A stretch of DNA of 64,000 nucleotides from Gemmatimonadota bacterium. Its GTDB lineage: Bacteria > Gemmatimonadota > Gemmatimonadetes > Longimicrobiales > Gaopeijiaceae. Shown here in pieces: positions 1 to 8,614 of this stretch (position 1 is its first letter; each line of letters opens with the position of its first letter). The stretch is from the NCBI GenBank assembly GCA_022826005.1, contig JAJDVT010000121.1, positions 124,001-188,000 on the forward strand, written 5' to 3'. A program made the position numbers and the translations under genes. A model generated the notes under the pieces. That model ran no database searches. It was given only the letters and a program-made list of their open reading frames with translations, and was not told the origin of the DNA.

Positions 1-8
1 GCGGGCTG

Positions 9-638
9 CTAGGCCGATTCCCCCGTGTAGAACGCGGTCGTGCGCCGGGCCCTCGCTTGCGCTGTCTCGGGATCCGCCCCGCCCGCAACCGCCGCCTCCC
101 CCCAGGCTTCGCTGCTGCCCGCAATGAACGCCTTGCCCTCCGCGGTCGCGAACACGGACTCATCCGGCATCGGCTCGCCCGGCTGCTCCACATGAATCGC
201 CAGGCCGATGAGACCCATTTCCCAGCCGACACCGGTCGCGCCGGGCCCGAAACGGTCCCAGTGCCCGGAAAGTCGCTGTGTGTGCGTGAGGGACAGCCGT
301 ACCCGGCCCGGCCCGCCCTTTGCAACCCGCACCTCCACCCAGCTGACGTCCCCGCCGAACTCCCATGTCAGCGCGAGCAGCGACGGCGGTTCGCAAGCCG
401 TGATCACCCCGCCCGCGTTGCCCTCCAGCTGATAGCGGCCGCCGGGCTCCAGTTCGCCGCTGACCGGCAGGAACCAGCGCGCGATGCGCTCGCCGTTCGT
501 GACGGCGTCCCACAGATCCTCCGCCCTGGTTGCGTAGCTGCGAGACAGCGTGACGGCGCGAACCGGATGTCCGTCGCGATCGAGTGCCGACACCACGCGG
601 TTCACGGCGTCCAGGTCCGGAAACAGTCGCGCGTTCAT
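9..638 (-). CDS. SRPBCC / AHSA1-like domain protein
   Basis: A 209-residue protein whose residues about 20-160 look like an AHSA1-type SRPBCC (START-like) helix-grip fold: LWDAVTNGERIARWF, GGRYQLEG and LLALTWEFGGDVSWVEVRV follow the order usual in this family. Members bind small hydrophobic ligands or act as co-chaperone-like domains; nothing here identifies the ligand. It has no signal peptide, so it is probably cytoplasmic. I chose the ATG that overlaps the stop of the upstream hydrolase (TGATG), because AGGAG lies eight bases before it; an ATG six bases earlier is possible but too close to that ribosome site. The overlap suggests translational coupling to the hydrolase. Family call fairly sure, function unknown. 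Confidence 0.8.
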   Translation of the reverse strand: MNARLFPDLDAVNRVVSALDRDGHPVRAVTLSRSYATRAEDLWDAVTNGERIARWFLPVSGELEPGGRYQLEGNAGGVITACEPPSLLALTWEFGGDVSWVEVRVAKGGPGRVRLSLTHTQRLSGHWDRFGPGATGVGWEMGLIGLAIHVEQPGEPMPDESVFATAEGKAFIAGSSEAWGEAAVAGGADPETAQARARRTTAFYTGESA

Positions 639-2182
639 CACCATGGCTCCTGCCAGTTCCAATCCGGGTCCACAGCCCTGACCGCCAACCCCAGCGCCTC
701 GAACTCGCGTTCCCTGCGGTCCGGCGCGTGGGCCGCGGGCGAGCGGTGGCTCTGCACCACGATCACGAGTTCCCGCGACGGGATGATGTACGTGCGCTGA
801 TCCCCGGCTCCCGCCGCGTTGTAGGCATCGGGCGGCAGCGTGGGAACCCGGCTTCCCCGCCCCGACTCGTCCGCGGGATTCAACCAGAAGAGTCCTCCAT
901 ACACGGGCGGGTCCCACGCCGGAGCCGGCGACTGAACGAAGTCCACGAATTCCTCCGGCAGGAGCCTTTCTCCGTTCCACATTCCTCGCTGCAGATAGAG
1001 CAGCCCCAGGCGGGCCCAGTTGCGGGCGGTCCCGTAGTTGTATCCGGTGAGCAGGAAGTTGCCGTAGGCGTCGGTCTCCATGACGAAGCGGCGAATCCCG
1101 ATCCGGTCGAAGAGCGCCCGCTGCGGCCACGTAAGGTACTCCTCGTCCAGCTCGTTCTCGACCGTGTGCTTGACGATGTAGCCCAGCGTCCATGGATCCG
1201 AGTTGCGGTAGCGGCCGACGGTGTTGGGAGGAAACTCTGCTTCGCGGCTGATCGAGAACCTGAACACGTCGATTGGGGCCTCGTACCCGAGCCAGTGGTC
1301 CCGCTGCCCGGCGATGAACGACAGCGCCATCTGTTCCGGGGTCGCACCCGAGTTGGTGAAGCGCAGACCGCTGGACATGCGCAGCAGGTCGGCGATGCGG
1401 ATGGCCGCACGGGGATCACCCGGCGAGTTCTGCCACTCCGGCACGGGCGCCGGCTGCCACAGCTCCAGGTGACCCATCTGGATGAGGCGGCCAACCAGGG
1501 TCGCGGTCATGCTCTTCCCCATCGACCAGCTCTCGAGCTGCATGTGCCGGTGCGCGCCCCCAGCGTACTCTTCGGCAACGATTCGCCCGCGGTGGACCAC
1601 GAGGAAGGCGGCGCGGTTGTCGTCCCGGTTGCCGAGCATCACTTCCACGGCCTCGGCAAGCAGTTCCTCGTTCACGCCGTCCGGGAGCGGCTCGTAGGGA
1701 AGAATGTCCCCCATCGGCCAGGGCGTCGCCGCCGCATCCGGCAGGGCACTGACCACCTCGCGGGGCGTAAAGAAGACATTGTCGCTGTGGGGCGGCAGGA
1801 TCACGCACCCCTGGTCGCCGAAGTGCCGTGCGCGCCCCTCGGCGCCGCCTGTCGAAACGGTCACGACGCGGCGCTCGTCGTCGACTTCGAACACCAGCAT
1901 CCCGTTCTCGTAGTCGCTGACGTCCTCTTCGGTGAGCAGGACGCTGCTGTACAGGGCCTCGTCACGGTCACGCTCCGATACCCAGATCGCGGAACAGTAG
2001 CGCTTGGCGGAGCCGTTGAGGCTGAATACGACGGGGGGTTGGACGGCGTCGGCACTGACTGACGAAGCTGCGGATGCTCCGGTCCCGCCCGCTTCGGTCC
2101 CTGACGGGTTGCCGGGCGCCCCGCACGCGACCGCGAAAAACGCGAGACAAGCGGCGGCACTGATCGTTGTGATGTGCCTCAG
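638..2182 (-). CDS. Serine hydrolase, class C beta-lactamase/PBP-like lipoprotein
   Basis: A beta-lactamase-fold serine hydrolase of about 514 residues. The SxxK motif is SMGK (Ser220, Lys223), the second motif is YRN (Tyr325) and the third-motif region is GAGDQ near residue 458, as in the class C/esterase/D-aminopeptidase group. Family members hydrolyse peptides, esters or beta-lactams in the periplasm; the substrate cannot be told. The N-terminus reads as a lipoprotein signal ending AFFAVAC. The start is uncertain: a CTG at 2182 has AGGAGG six bases upstream and puts the signal peptide at the very N-terminus, whereas the upstream ATGs add an unlikely Arg/Pro-rich leader. An insertion of about 150 residues precedes SxxK. 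It overlaps the downstream SRPBCC gene. Confidence 0.8.
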   Translation of the reverse strand: MRHITTISAAACLAFFAVACGAPGNPSGTEAGGTGASAASSVSADAVQPPVVFSLNGSAKRYCSAIWVSERDRDEALYSSVLLTEEDVSDYENGMLVFEVDDERRVVTVSTGGAEGRARHFGDQGCVILPPHSDNVFFTPREVVSALPDAAATPWPMGDILPYEPLPDGVNEELLAEAVEVMLGNRDDNRAAFLVVHRGRIVAEEYAGGAHRHMQLESWSMGKSMTATLVGRLIQMGHLELWQPAPVPEWQNSPGDPRAAIRIADLLRMSSGLRFTNSGATPEQMALSFIAGQRDHWLGYEAPIDVFRFSISREAEFPPNTVGRYRNSDPWTLGYIVKHTVENELDEEYLTWPQRALFDRIGIRRFVMETDAYGNFLLTGYNYGTARNWARLGLLYLQRGMWNGERLLPEEFVDFVQSPAPAWDPPVYGGLFWLNPADESGRGSRVPTLPPDAYNAAGAGDQRTYIIPSRELVIVVQSHRSPAAHAPDRREREFEALGLAVRAVDPDWNWQEPW

Positions 2183-2510
2183 GGCGATCCTCCTCCCGGG
2201 GATAGGCTTATTCGGTGTTGACCGAGGAGAATGCCGACTCGAAGGCGTCGCTGCAACAGGGCACCCGCAGGCAACCCGCCACCCGCCCGCCGCGGTCCAG
2301 GGCGCAGCCAATCCGCTCAAGACACCCGCGAAAGGGACCCCGATGAAACGCCTCGCGCCGCCCATTGTCGCAACTGTTGCCCTTCTCTTTACAGCAGCGT
2401 CCGATGCAGCCTTTGACACCGGGCGATTGGGTATTCTAAGGTGACCATCCCAAGCAACGGAGAATGGGGCCGGATTGATTCCGGTCTGCCAGACCCCACC
2501 AACGAGGGAC
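2183..2510. other. Intergenic region, divergent promoters expected
   Basis: A 328-base stretch between the leftward hydrolase and the rightward small lipoprotein. It must hold both promoters, but no confident -35/-10 pair is visible. The only coding hint is the 33-codon reading frame at 2343-2444 listed separately. The last 70 bases are slightly AT-richer than the surroundings. Confidence 0.4.
2343..2444 (+). CDS. Short signal-peptide-like ORF (33 aa), possibly a gene remnant
   Basis: Thirty-three codons from an ATG with AAAGGGAC a few bases upstream. The product starts MKRLAPPIVATVALLFTAAS, a textbook positively charged, hydrophobic secretion signal with an Ala-rich cleavage region, then stops after only about 13 more residues. 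It may be a tiny secreted peptide, a leader ORF or the 5' remnant of a secreted-protein gene whose body is lost. No homologue is recognised and the length is short enough for chance. Confidence 0.2.
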   Translation: MKRLAPPIVATVALLFTAASDAAFDTGRLGILR

Positions 2511-2975
2511 ATGATTAAACGTTGGACCGAAACCCTGACCCTGGCCGCGCTCACGGCCGTGCTCACGTTGGCTGCTTGCGGGCCGGGCAACGTCGGCAGC
2601 GTGACTCCGGACATCGACGAGGAGGCCGTTGCGAAGGTGCAGGCGGAGGTGGAGCAATGGAGGTATATGAATCCCGTGACCGATCGAGGGATCGACCCGG
2701 ATCTCGACGAGAAAGAGATCCGGGACTACGCCAAAGGCCATGATCCCTCCGAAAGGTGTAACGGTGTAGAACTACCTCCGGCTTGTATCGAAGACGAATG
2801 GTTCAACCCGATCCCCCTGAACGAAGCCGAAATCGAGCTTTTGCTGGACCGGTTGCGGGCGGAGAAGGCGCGGCATCCGCAAGATCTTAAGGGCTGGGGC
2901 CCGGACGGCCGGTTTCATCCACACCTTTGGGACCCGGACCTCTATCCAGATCCTCACCGGGGGCCGGGGACATGA
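2511..2975 (+). CDS. Small lipoprotein of unknown function
   Basis: A 154-residue predicted lipoprotein. The signal peptide MIKRWTETLTLAALTAVLT is followed by the lipobox LAAC, so the mature protein should start at Cys22 and be anchored in a membrane. The mature part is acidic and Pro-rich: two Cys (about residues 86 and 93) may form a disulphide, and the C-terminal third carries a short amphipathic helix (AEIELLLDRLRAEKARH) and a DPDLYPDPH tail. The ATG at 2511 is chosen over an upstream in-frame ATG because GAGGGAC sits just before it and the signal peptide then starts the protein. No family is recognised. Confidence 0.6.
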   Translation: MIKRWTETLTLAALTAVLTLAACGPGNVGSVTPDIDEEAVAKVQAEVEQWRYMNPVTDRGIDPDLDEKEIRDYAKGHDPSERCNGVELPPACIEDEWFNPIPLNEAEIELLLDRLRAEKARHPQDLKGWGPDGRFHPHLWDPDLYPDPHRGPGT

Positions 2976-3408
2976 GGCGCGCGCAATAACCATTTCGCAG
3001 CGCTGGCGCTATTCGTCGCGGTCCCGGCGCAGATTCCTCGCCACGGAGATCCGATTAATGCTGCTGAGCTCCGGGCCTGGGCAGCAGGCGTGACGGCAGG
3101 ATAATGTGGGGCTCCCAATCAACGACGCTCAGCATTGGGGAATTGGAGCGTAGTGAGGCCAACGAGTTCCTGTGGGGGGTCGCCCACGAGGCGAGGCATT
3201 GGACCACGCCGGTCGGGATGGACGGAAATAGACACTTCGGCGAGGAGTGGCAATTGCTTGGGACGCGTTTCGGGATCAAGGACGGCTACGGGGGCGTTTC
3301 CTGACCTGATCGCCGACCATGGGCCGGGAACCGGTGCGGGGCTAGCCGCCCCGACAATGGAATCCCGCGAACTCGAGGAGCGGGAAAGGCACCGGACCCG
3401 GTCCCGCC
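2976..3408. other. Gene-poor stretch with one doubtful small ORF
   Basis: This 433-base gap separates the lipoprotein from the converging MscS gene. Apart from the 66-codon frame at 3104-3304 no convincing coding signal is seen on either strand. Base composition is a little less GC-rich than the neighbours, as expected for non-coding or decaying sequence. Confidence 0.4.
3104..3304 (+). CDS. Hypothetical small protein (66 aa), doubtful
   Basis: A 66-codon frame with AGGA directly before the ATG. The product has no hydrophobic segment and no recognisable motif; it is rich in Trp, Gly and His (for example GMDGNRHFGEEWQLLG). Third-position GC is only moderate, unlike true genes nearby, and an antisense frame of similar length exists. 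It could be a small orphan protein, a fragment of a longer lost gene, or nothing. Confidence 0.25.
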   Translation: MWGSQSTTLSIGELERSEANEFLWGVAHEARHWTTPVGMDGNRHFGEEWQLLGTRFGIKDGYGGVS

Positions 3409-4557
3409 CTACTCCCCACTTGGGAGCCGTCCCGCCACGCCACCCGCCTTGATGTACAGCTCCCGCTTCGGATAGGGGATCTCCACCCCTGCCTCGGCGA
3501 AAGCCACCATTGCCTTTTCGGTGATCTCATCCGCGATCCGGCGCCGATGCCGCGCCTCCAGGATCCACACACGGAGCTGGAGGTTCACCTCCGACGGCCC
3601 AAAACCGCGTACGATCACGATCGGTGACGGATCCAGCTTCACGCCCTTCACCTCGCCTGCGGCCCTTTTCAGCAGCACCTTGGCCCGTTCGATATCCGAC
3701 TCGTAGGCACAGGAAAACGGAATCCGCAGCCGGATGTCCTCACCCGACATCGTATAGTTGATGATGTCGCGCCGCATAATCTCGTTGTTGGGGACCACAA
3801 CCACGAGGTTGTCGGGATTGCGGATCTTGGTCGCGCGCAGGCCGATCTCGATCACGTCTCCCCACGTGCCGGTTTCGCGGGGCGCGTTCCACAGCTCGAT
3901 CCTGTCCCCCACCTTGAATGGGCGGTCCATGATGAGCAGAACACCCGCGATCAGGTTTGAGAGCGTGTCCTTGGCGGCAAACGACAAGGCCAACCCCAGC
4001 ACGCCCGCGCCTCCCAGGAGCGGTGCGATGGTCACGCCCAGCTGGGGGAGGGCGAGAAGCACGCCAACGGCCACCACGAGGAACCGGATGAACTTGTTGA
4101 CCATCGGCAGAGCCGTCTCGTCGAGGGCGGTGTCGGTTCTCGACATCACTCGCGTCTCGAAGGTGGTCATCAGGTGGCCCACGAAGCGGCTGAGTGGAAG
4201 GAAGACGAGGATCGTCCAGATGCCCCACACCCAGTTCTGGGGTTGGACATCGTTCAGCACTTCGCCGTCGGCCGTTTCGGTGACCAGGTGCGGCACCCAT
4301 TCGCCCAGAAGCTGCGAGATTGCCCATGCGACCACCGTGAGGCGCACCGCCTTGCGCAGGGACCGCAGGAACTCGTCGTCCAGGTCAGTCTCGGTGCGGG
4401 CGGCCAACCGCCGCTGCAGTCGGCGAAGTATCCAGCCGGCCACGACAAAAATGATCCCGGCGAGTGCGAGGACGATCAGGCTGGGCAGCCAGCGGGGCTC
4501 GGCATAGTCGACCGCGTCGCTCCACAGGCCCTGCAGGTCTACCATCAGAGAATCCAC
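3409..4557 (-). CDS. Small-conductance mechanosensitive channel, MscS family
   Basis: A 382-residue MscS-type channel. Hydrophobic helices lie around residues 25-45, 70-90, 110-130 and 155-200. The last is the pore-lining helix region with the Gly/Ala pattern GGAGVLGLALSFAAKDTLSN, followed by the beta domain (LLIMDRPFKVGDRIEL, then VVVPNNEIM) and the C-terminal alpha/beta cytoplasmic domain ending near IPYPKREL. MscS channels open under membrane tension and release solutes during osmotic downshock in the inner membrane. The GTG at 4557 is preferred because GGGAGG precedes it by about nine bases; an ATG four codons later is the alternative. It lies 62 bases behind the CoA-transferase and may be read from the same transcript. 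Confidence 0.92.
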   Translation of the reverse strand: MDSLMVDLQGLWSDAVDYAEPRWLPSLIVLALAGIIFVVAGWILRRLQRRLAARTETDLDDEFLRSLRKAVRLTVVAWAISQLLGEWVPHLVTETADGEVLNDVQPQNWVWGIWTILVFLPLSRFVGHLMTTFETRVMSRTDTALDETALPMVNKFIRFLVVAVGVLLALPQLGVTIAPLLGGAGVLGLALSFAAKDTLSNLIAGVLLIMDRPFKVGDRIELWNAPRETGTWGDVIEIGLRATKIRNPDNLVVVVPNNEIMRRDIINYTMSGEDIRLRIPFSCAYESDIERAKVLLKRAAGEVKGVKLDPSPIVIVRGFGPSEVNLQLRVWILEARHRRRIADEITEKAMVAFAEAGVEIPYPKRELYIKAGGVAGRLPSGE

Positions 4558-4619
4558 CGGCTATCGCCTCCCGTCCTTGGGGGAACACCACCTGGAGCGG
4601 ATACAGCGGGACTGCCTGC

Positions 4620-5870
4620 TCATGCTTTGAACCTGCCCGCCGTGCCCGACCGGAGCAACTGCTCAATCTCCTCCTCGCTGAAGCCGTAATCGGCGAGAAC
4701 TTCTTCGCCATGCTCGCCCGGAGCGGGCGCCCCGCGCTGCAGCACGGCCGGCGCGTCCGACATCTTGATCGGCATGCCAAGCGTCTCGACGGGCTGGCCG
4801 GCCTGCGACACCGTGAGCACCATCTCCCGCGCGACCGTTTGCGGATGCCGCAGCGCCTCGATCATGCCGGAGACCGATCCGGCCGGCACGTTGGCCGCCT
4901 CCAGGCGTCGCAGCCAGGTCTCCGCGGTGCCGGTCCTCAGCCGGCGGGACAGCAGCTCCCGCAACTCCTGCACGTTCGCCATCCGGTCGGCGTTGGTTTC
5001 GAAGCGGGGATCGTCGGCCAGTTCGCGGAGCTTCAGGACCTCGATCATCCGCAGCCAGTTGACCTGGTTCCAGCCGCCGACGGTGATCCAGCCGTCGGAG
5101 GTGGGGAGTGCCTCATAGGGGGCGGCCAGGGGGTGGGCCGAGCCGAGTGGGCCGGGGGACTCGCCGGTCGCAAGCGCCACCGCCGCCTGCCAGAGGGTCT
5201 GGATCAGGCCCGCTTCGAAGAGCGAGGTGTCGACGCGCTGGCCCCTTCCCGTGAACTCTCGCGCGTACAGGGCGGCTACCACGCCCATCGCACCCAGGAT
5301 CCCGGCCGTGATGTCGGTGAGCGGCGGGCCGCACTTCACCGGGGGCCGGCCCGGACCCTCGCCGGTGATGCTCAGCAGCCCCGTCATCCCCTGGGCGATG
5401 AGGTCGAAGCCGCGGCGGTCCGCAAGCGGCCCGGTGCGTCCGAAACCGGTGATCTGGCAGTAGACGAGGCCCGGGTTGGCTTCGCGGAGGGAGTCGTACC
5501 CGAGCCCCAGGTCCCCCATGACCCCTTGTCGGAAGTTCTCGATGACAACGTCGCACCGGGCGAGCATTCGCCTGGCCGCCTCCAGGCCCCGCCCGGTCTT
5601 GAGGTCGATGACGATGCCGCGTTTGTTGCGGTTCGCCATGACGAAGGCGGCCGCGGTCCCCCCCGCCACCCGCGGCGTGAAAGCACGGGTCGGGTCGCCG
5701 GGTCCCGGGGGCTCCACCTTGACCACATCGGCACCCATGTCGGCGAGCATGCGCCCGCACACCGGCCCCGCCATGACGTGCGCCAGCTCGATGACGCGGA
5801 CGCCGGCGAGAGGGCCGCTCCGCGCCGCACCCTCCGCCCCCGGCGGCCGACCCGCATCTTCCGCCCCCAC
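4620..5870 (-). CDS. Class III CoA-transferase (CaiB/BaiF family)
   Basis: A 416-residue family III acyl-CoA transferase, which moves CoA between an acyl-CoA donor and a carboxylic acid through an aspartyl-CoA thioester. The N-terminal Rossmann part carries GVRVIELAHVMAGPVCGRML and ADVVKVEPPGPGD; the catalytic Asp is expected at Asp156 in GFDLIAQG. Length fits the family. The GTG start at 5870 lies one base past the stop of the enoyl-CoA hydratase and has GGGGAG upstream; a longer frame exists but would overlap that gene with Arg-rich nonsense. With the hydratase and the TRAP transporter it suggests activation and beta-oxidation-like breakdown of an imported organic acid. Substrate unknown. 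Confidence 0.9.
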   Translation of the reverse strand: MGAEDAGRPPGAEGAARSGPLAGVRVIELAHVMAGPVCGRMLADMGADVVKVEPPGPGDPTRAFTPRVAGGTAAAFVMANRNKRGIVIDLKTGRGLEAARRMLARCDVVIENFRQGVMGDLGLGYDSLREANPGLVYCQITGFGRTGPLADRRGFDLIAQGMTGLLSITGEGPGRPPVKCGPPLTDITAGILGAMGVVAALYAREFTGRGQRVDTSLFEAGLIQTLWQAAVALATGESPGPLGSAHPLAAPYEALPTSDGWITVGGWNQVNWLRMIEVLKLRELADDPRFETNADRMANVQELRELLSRRLRTGTAETWLRRLEAANVPAGSVSGMIEALRHPQTVAREMVLTVSQAGQPVETLGMPIKMSDAPAVLQRGAPAPGEHGEEVLADYGFSEEEIEQLLRSGTAGRFKA

Positions 5871-5871
5871 C

Positions 5872-6693
5872 CTACTCCCCCCTGAACCGCGGCGCGCGCT
5901 TCTCCATGAACGCCGCGATCCCCTCCCGGTAGTCCCGCGTCTGGAACGCCTCATAAGCCTCGTCGCGCTCGGCTTCGGTAAGCGGCCGCCGCTGCCCCGA
6001 CCTGCGCACGAACTTCTTGTGCCAGCGATTCACCAGCGGCGCCCCGGCGGCGATCCTGCGCGAGATCTCCCGCCCCCCCTCCCCCACCGCCCCATCCGGC
6101 ACGATCCTGTTCACGATCCCCATCTCCCGGGCCCGGCGCGCGTCCACAAGGTCGCCCGTCAGGAGAATCTCCAGCACGGCTCCCGCACCGGCCACGGCCA
6201 GCAGCGGCGCCATCTCCTCATACGCCATCGTGGCTCCCAACCGGTTCACGGGAGCGCCGAAACGGCTGGACTCCCCGCACACACGCACATCGCAGCACGC
6301 GGCGATGATCAGCCCGCCCCCCACACACAGCCCCTCCACCGCCGCCACGGTCGGGTGCGGACAGTCCCACACGCCTTGGATCCCCCGCCTCAGCGCGGCC
6401 GCGTACCGCGTCACCTGCCCGGGCGTGCTCCGATGCGCCGCGAACCCCGAGATGTCCGACCCGGCGGAGAACGCCGCCTCCCCCGCCCCCTCCACGATCA
6501 CGCACCGCACGGAGTCGTCGCCCGCCAGCTCCTCGAAGACCTCGCCGAGCATCTCCCACCCGGCCTGGTCCAGCACATTCATCCTGCGGGGATGGTCGAG
6601 CGTCACCGTCACGATCCCCTCGTCGCGGCTTGTGCGCACGCGTCTGGACGGCACCCCCGTCCCGTCCGCGCCCCCGCCCGCCGACGCACTCAT
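5872..6693 (-). CDS. Enoyl-CoA hydratase/isomerase (crotonase) family protein
   Basis: A 273-residue crotonase-fold enzyme. The first oxyanion-hole segment is AAFSAGSDISGFA and the second is EGLCVGGGLIIAACCDVRV; residues after it (SRFGAPVNRLG) match the family. The usual second catalytic Glu region reads YEEMAPLLAVAG, so the reaction may be hydration, isomerisation or hydrolysis of an acyl-CoA; I cannot choose. The ATG at 6693 has GGAGGGGCG immediately before it, and an upstream ATG is rejected. It sits 31 bases behind the TRAP large permease and one base before the CoA-transferase, so the three are probably co-transcribed. Confidence 0.9.
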   Translation of the reverse strand: MSASAGGGADGTGVPSRRVRTSRDEGIVTVTLDHPRRMNVLDQAGWEMLGEVFEELAGDDSVRCVIVEGAGEAAFSAGSDISGFAAHRSTPGQVTRYAAALRRGIQGVWDCPHPTVAAVEGLCVGGGLIIAACCDVRVCGESSRFGAPVNRLGATMAYEEMAPLLAVAGAGAVLEILLTGDLVDARRAREMGIVNRIVPDGAVGEGGREISRRIAAGAPLVNRWHKKFVRRSGQRRPLTEAERDEAYEAFQTRDYREGIAAFMEKRAPRFRGE

Positions 6694-6724
6694 CGCCCCT
6701 CCGGCGTCACCGCGCACGTCCCCC

Positions 6725-8005
6725 TCATCGGTAGAACAGCTCGACGAGCGCAAGCGAGAATGCGGGCAGGTAAGTCACGAGCAACAGGATGGCGAGCAGC
6801 ACCCCGATGAACCAGAGGTTGGCCTTCGTCACCTTCCAGATGTCAGCCTTCGCGACGGAGCAGGCGGTCACCAGCACCGAGGCCACCGGCGGCGTCTGCT
6901 GGCCGATGCCGAGGTTCAGCGTGACGATCAGGCCGAAGTGAACCGGATCGATTCCCATCGCCAGCACCAGCGGCATCACGATCGGGACGACGAGGATGAT
7001 CGCCGCGGCCGAATGCAGGAAGAGCCCGATCACCAGCAGGAAGACGTTGAGCAGCGCCAGGATCGCGAGCTTCGAGTCGGTCAGGCCGGTGATCGCGGCC
7101 GCCACCTGCTGCGGCACGCGCGACTCGGTGAGGAAGTCGCCGAGCAGCGCCGACGCCGCCACCAGCAACATCACCACCGCCGTCTGGTGCCCGCACTCCA
7201 GCATCGCCTCCCTGAGTCCCTTGAGGTTCAGCTCCCGGTACACCAGCCCGCCGATCGCGAGCGCCGCGACCACCGCCAGTCCGGCCCCTTCGGTGGCCGT
7301 CACCCACCCGCTGAAGATCCCGCCCAGGATGATCAGCGGCAGCAGCAGCGACCACCCCGCCTCCCGGAAGGTCCGCCACACCCGCCGCAGCTGGAACGCC
7401 TCCTCCATGGGGAGGTCGTTGCGGCGCGCCCACAGGTACGCCACGAACATCATGAGGATCCCGCCCACGACCCCCGGGATGATCCCCGCCACGAAGAGTT
7501 CCACCACCGAACTCCCCGACATCACACCGTAGAGGATCATCGGGATGGACGGGGGGATGATCACGGCCAGCGTTGCCGAGGACGAGGTCACCGCCGCCGC
7601 GAAGCTGCGCGAGTAGCCCCGCTTCCTCATCGCCGGGATGAGGATCGACCCCAGCGCCGCGACGTCCGCCACCGCGCTCCCGGAGATCTCGGCGAAGAAC
7701 ATCGAGGCCGAGATGCTCACCATCGACAGGCCGCCCCGGATGAACCCGAACACCGCCGACGCGAAGGCGACCAGCCGCCGCGAGATCCCCGACCGGTTCA
7801 TGATCGCGCCCGCCAGGATGAAGAGCGGAATCGCGATCAGGGGGAACCTGGTGGTCCCGGAGAACATCAGAAGGCCCGCGTTGGGAAGCGCGTCGAAGCC
7901 GCTCGATGCCAGGATGGCGATCACCGTCATCAGCCCCAGCGCCACCGCGATGGGGACGTTGATGAGGACGAGAACGAGGAGCAGGATGAACAGCGCGAGG
8001 GTCAT
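6725..8005 (-). CDS. dctM: TRAP transporter large permease subunit
   Basis: A 426-residue, highly hydrophobic protein with about twelve membrane spans, the DctM type. Recognisable segments are PLIAIPLFILAGAIMNRSG, FFAEISGSAVADVAALGSI, IIPPSIPMILYGV and NLGIGQQTPPVASVL, all hallmark loops of the family. It forms the Na+-driven translocation channel of a tripartite periplasmic transporter for carboxylates or related anions. The ATG overlaps the stop of the small permease by four bases (ATGA), so the two should be translated together. The substrate is set by the binding protein and is unknown here. Confidence 0.95.
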   Translation of the reverse strand: MTLALFILLLVLVLINVPIAVALGLMTVIAILASSGFDALPNAGLLMFSGTTRFPLIAIPLFILAGAIMNRSGISRRLVAFASAVFGFIRGGLSMVSISASMFFAEISGSAVADVAALGSILIPAMRKRGYSRSFAAAVTSSSATLAVIIPPSIPMILYGVMSGSSVVELFVAGIIPGVVGGILMMFVAYLWARRNDLPMEEAFQLRRVWRTFREAGWSLLLPLIILGGIFSGWVTATEGAGLAVVAALAIGGLVYRELNLKGLREAMLECGHQTAVVMLLVAASALLGDFLTESRVPQQVAAAITGLTDSKLAILALLNVFLLVIGLFLHSAAAIILVVPIVMPLVLAMGIDPVHFGLIVTLNLGIGQQTPPVASVLVTACSVAKADIWKVTKANLWFIGVLLAILLLVTYLPAFSLALVELFYR

Positions 8006-8580
8006 CGGACGCCGCTCCCTGTCGACCCCGCGACGGCCTCGCTTCCGTCCGGGCCCTCCGCACCGGCATCGGCGTCGTCCCCCAGCACATCAGGCAGGCT
8101 CAGCAGCTGTGCGACGACGAACAGCACCGCCCCGATCGGGATCACCGACTGGGCGACGGCGGCGGGAACCGCCGGCAGGCTCACCAGCGAGGCCCCCGCA
8201 AGCGCGCTCTGCACCTGCCAGCCCGCCCACGCCAGCATCAGGAAGAAGGCGATGACCGCGACCTCTCCCACGATCACGGCGGCGGCGCGCCCAGGGCCCT
8301 TCAGGCGCTCGACGAGCATCGGCACCCCGATGTGGCCGCGCGTGAGCGCCACCAGCGCCGCGCCGTAGTAGGTGAGCCACGCCAGGAGGATCGCGGCCAC
8401 CTCGTCGTACCAGACCAGCGCGCTGCCCGCCTGGCGGAACCCGACGCCCAGCACCACGACCACGGCGAGCGCCGCCACCAGCACCGCCACCACCACCTCC
8501 ATCGCGCGCCGAAAGACCTGCCGCACCGGGGTGACCCAGCCGCTCGGGACCCTGGACACTGTCAGCAGTCCGTGGAGCAA
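8002..8580 (-). CDS. dctQ: TRAP transporter small permease subunit
   Basis: A 192-residue DctQ-type protein with four membrane helices (about residues 27-50, 60-80, 100-122 and 140-163) and the family signature WYDEVAAILLAWLTYYGAA around residue 60. It pairs with the large permease in the inner membrane. The C-terminal 30 residues are acidic and Gly/Ser-rich, a tail longer than usual. The start is uncertain: the longest frame begins with TTG at 8580, 34 bases after the binding-protein stop, but a GTG a few codons in or the ATG before EVVVAVLVA could serve. It overlaps dctM by four bases. Confidence 0.9.
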   Translation of the reverse strand: MLHGLLTVSRVPSGWVTPVRQVFRRAMEVVVAVLVAALAVVVVLGVGFRQAGSALVWYDEVAAILLAWLTYYGAALVALTRGHIGVPMLVERLKGPGRAAAVIVGEVAVIAFFLMLAWAGWQVQSALAGASLVSLPAVPAAVAQSVIPIGAVLFVVAQLLSLPDVLGDDADAGAEGPDGSEAVAGSTGSGVR

Positions 8581-8614
8581 GTCCCCGCTGCAATCGGCCG
8601 GCGATGCATCCGGG

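Noticed and set aside
584..2062. Long plus-strand frame opposite the serine hydrolase
   Set aside because: Arg/Pro/His-rich, no motif; it is the antisense shadow of a gene with clear SMGK and YRN motifs.
6017..8368. 783-codon plus-strand frame opposite the crotonase and TRAP genes
   Set aside because: Low-complexity Arg/His/Asp-rich translation; GC-rich antisense open frame of well-identified transporter genes.
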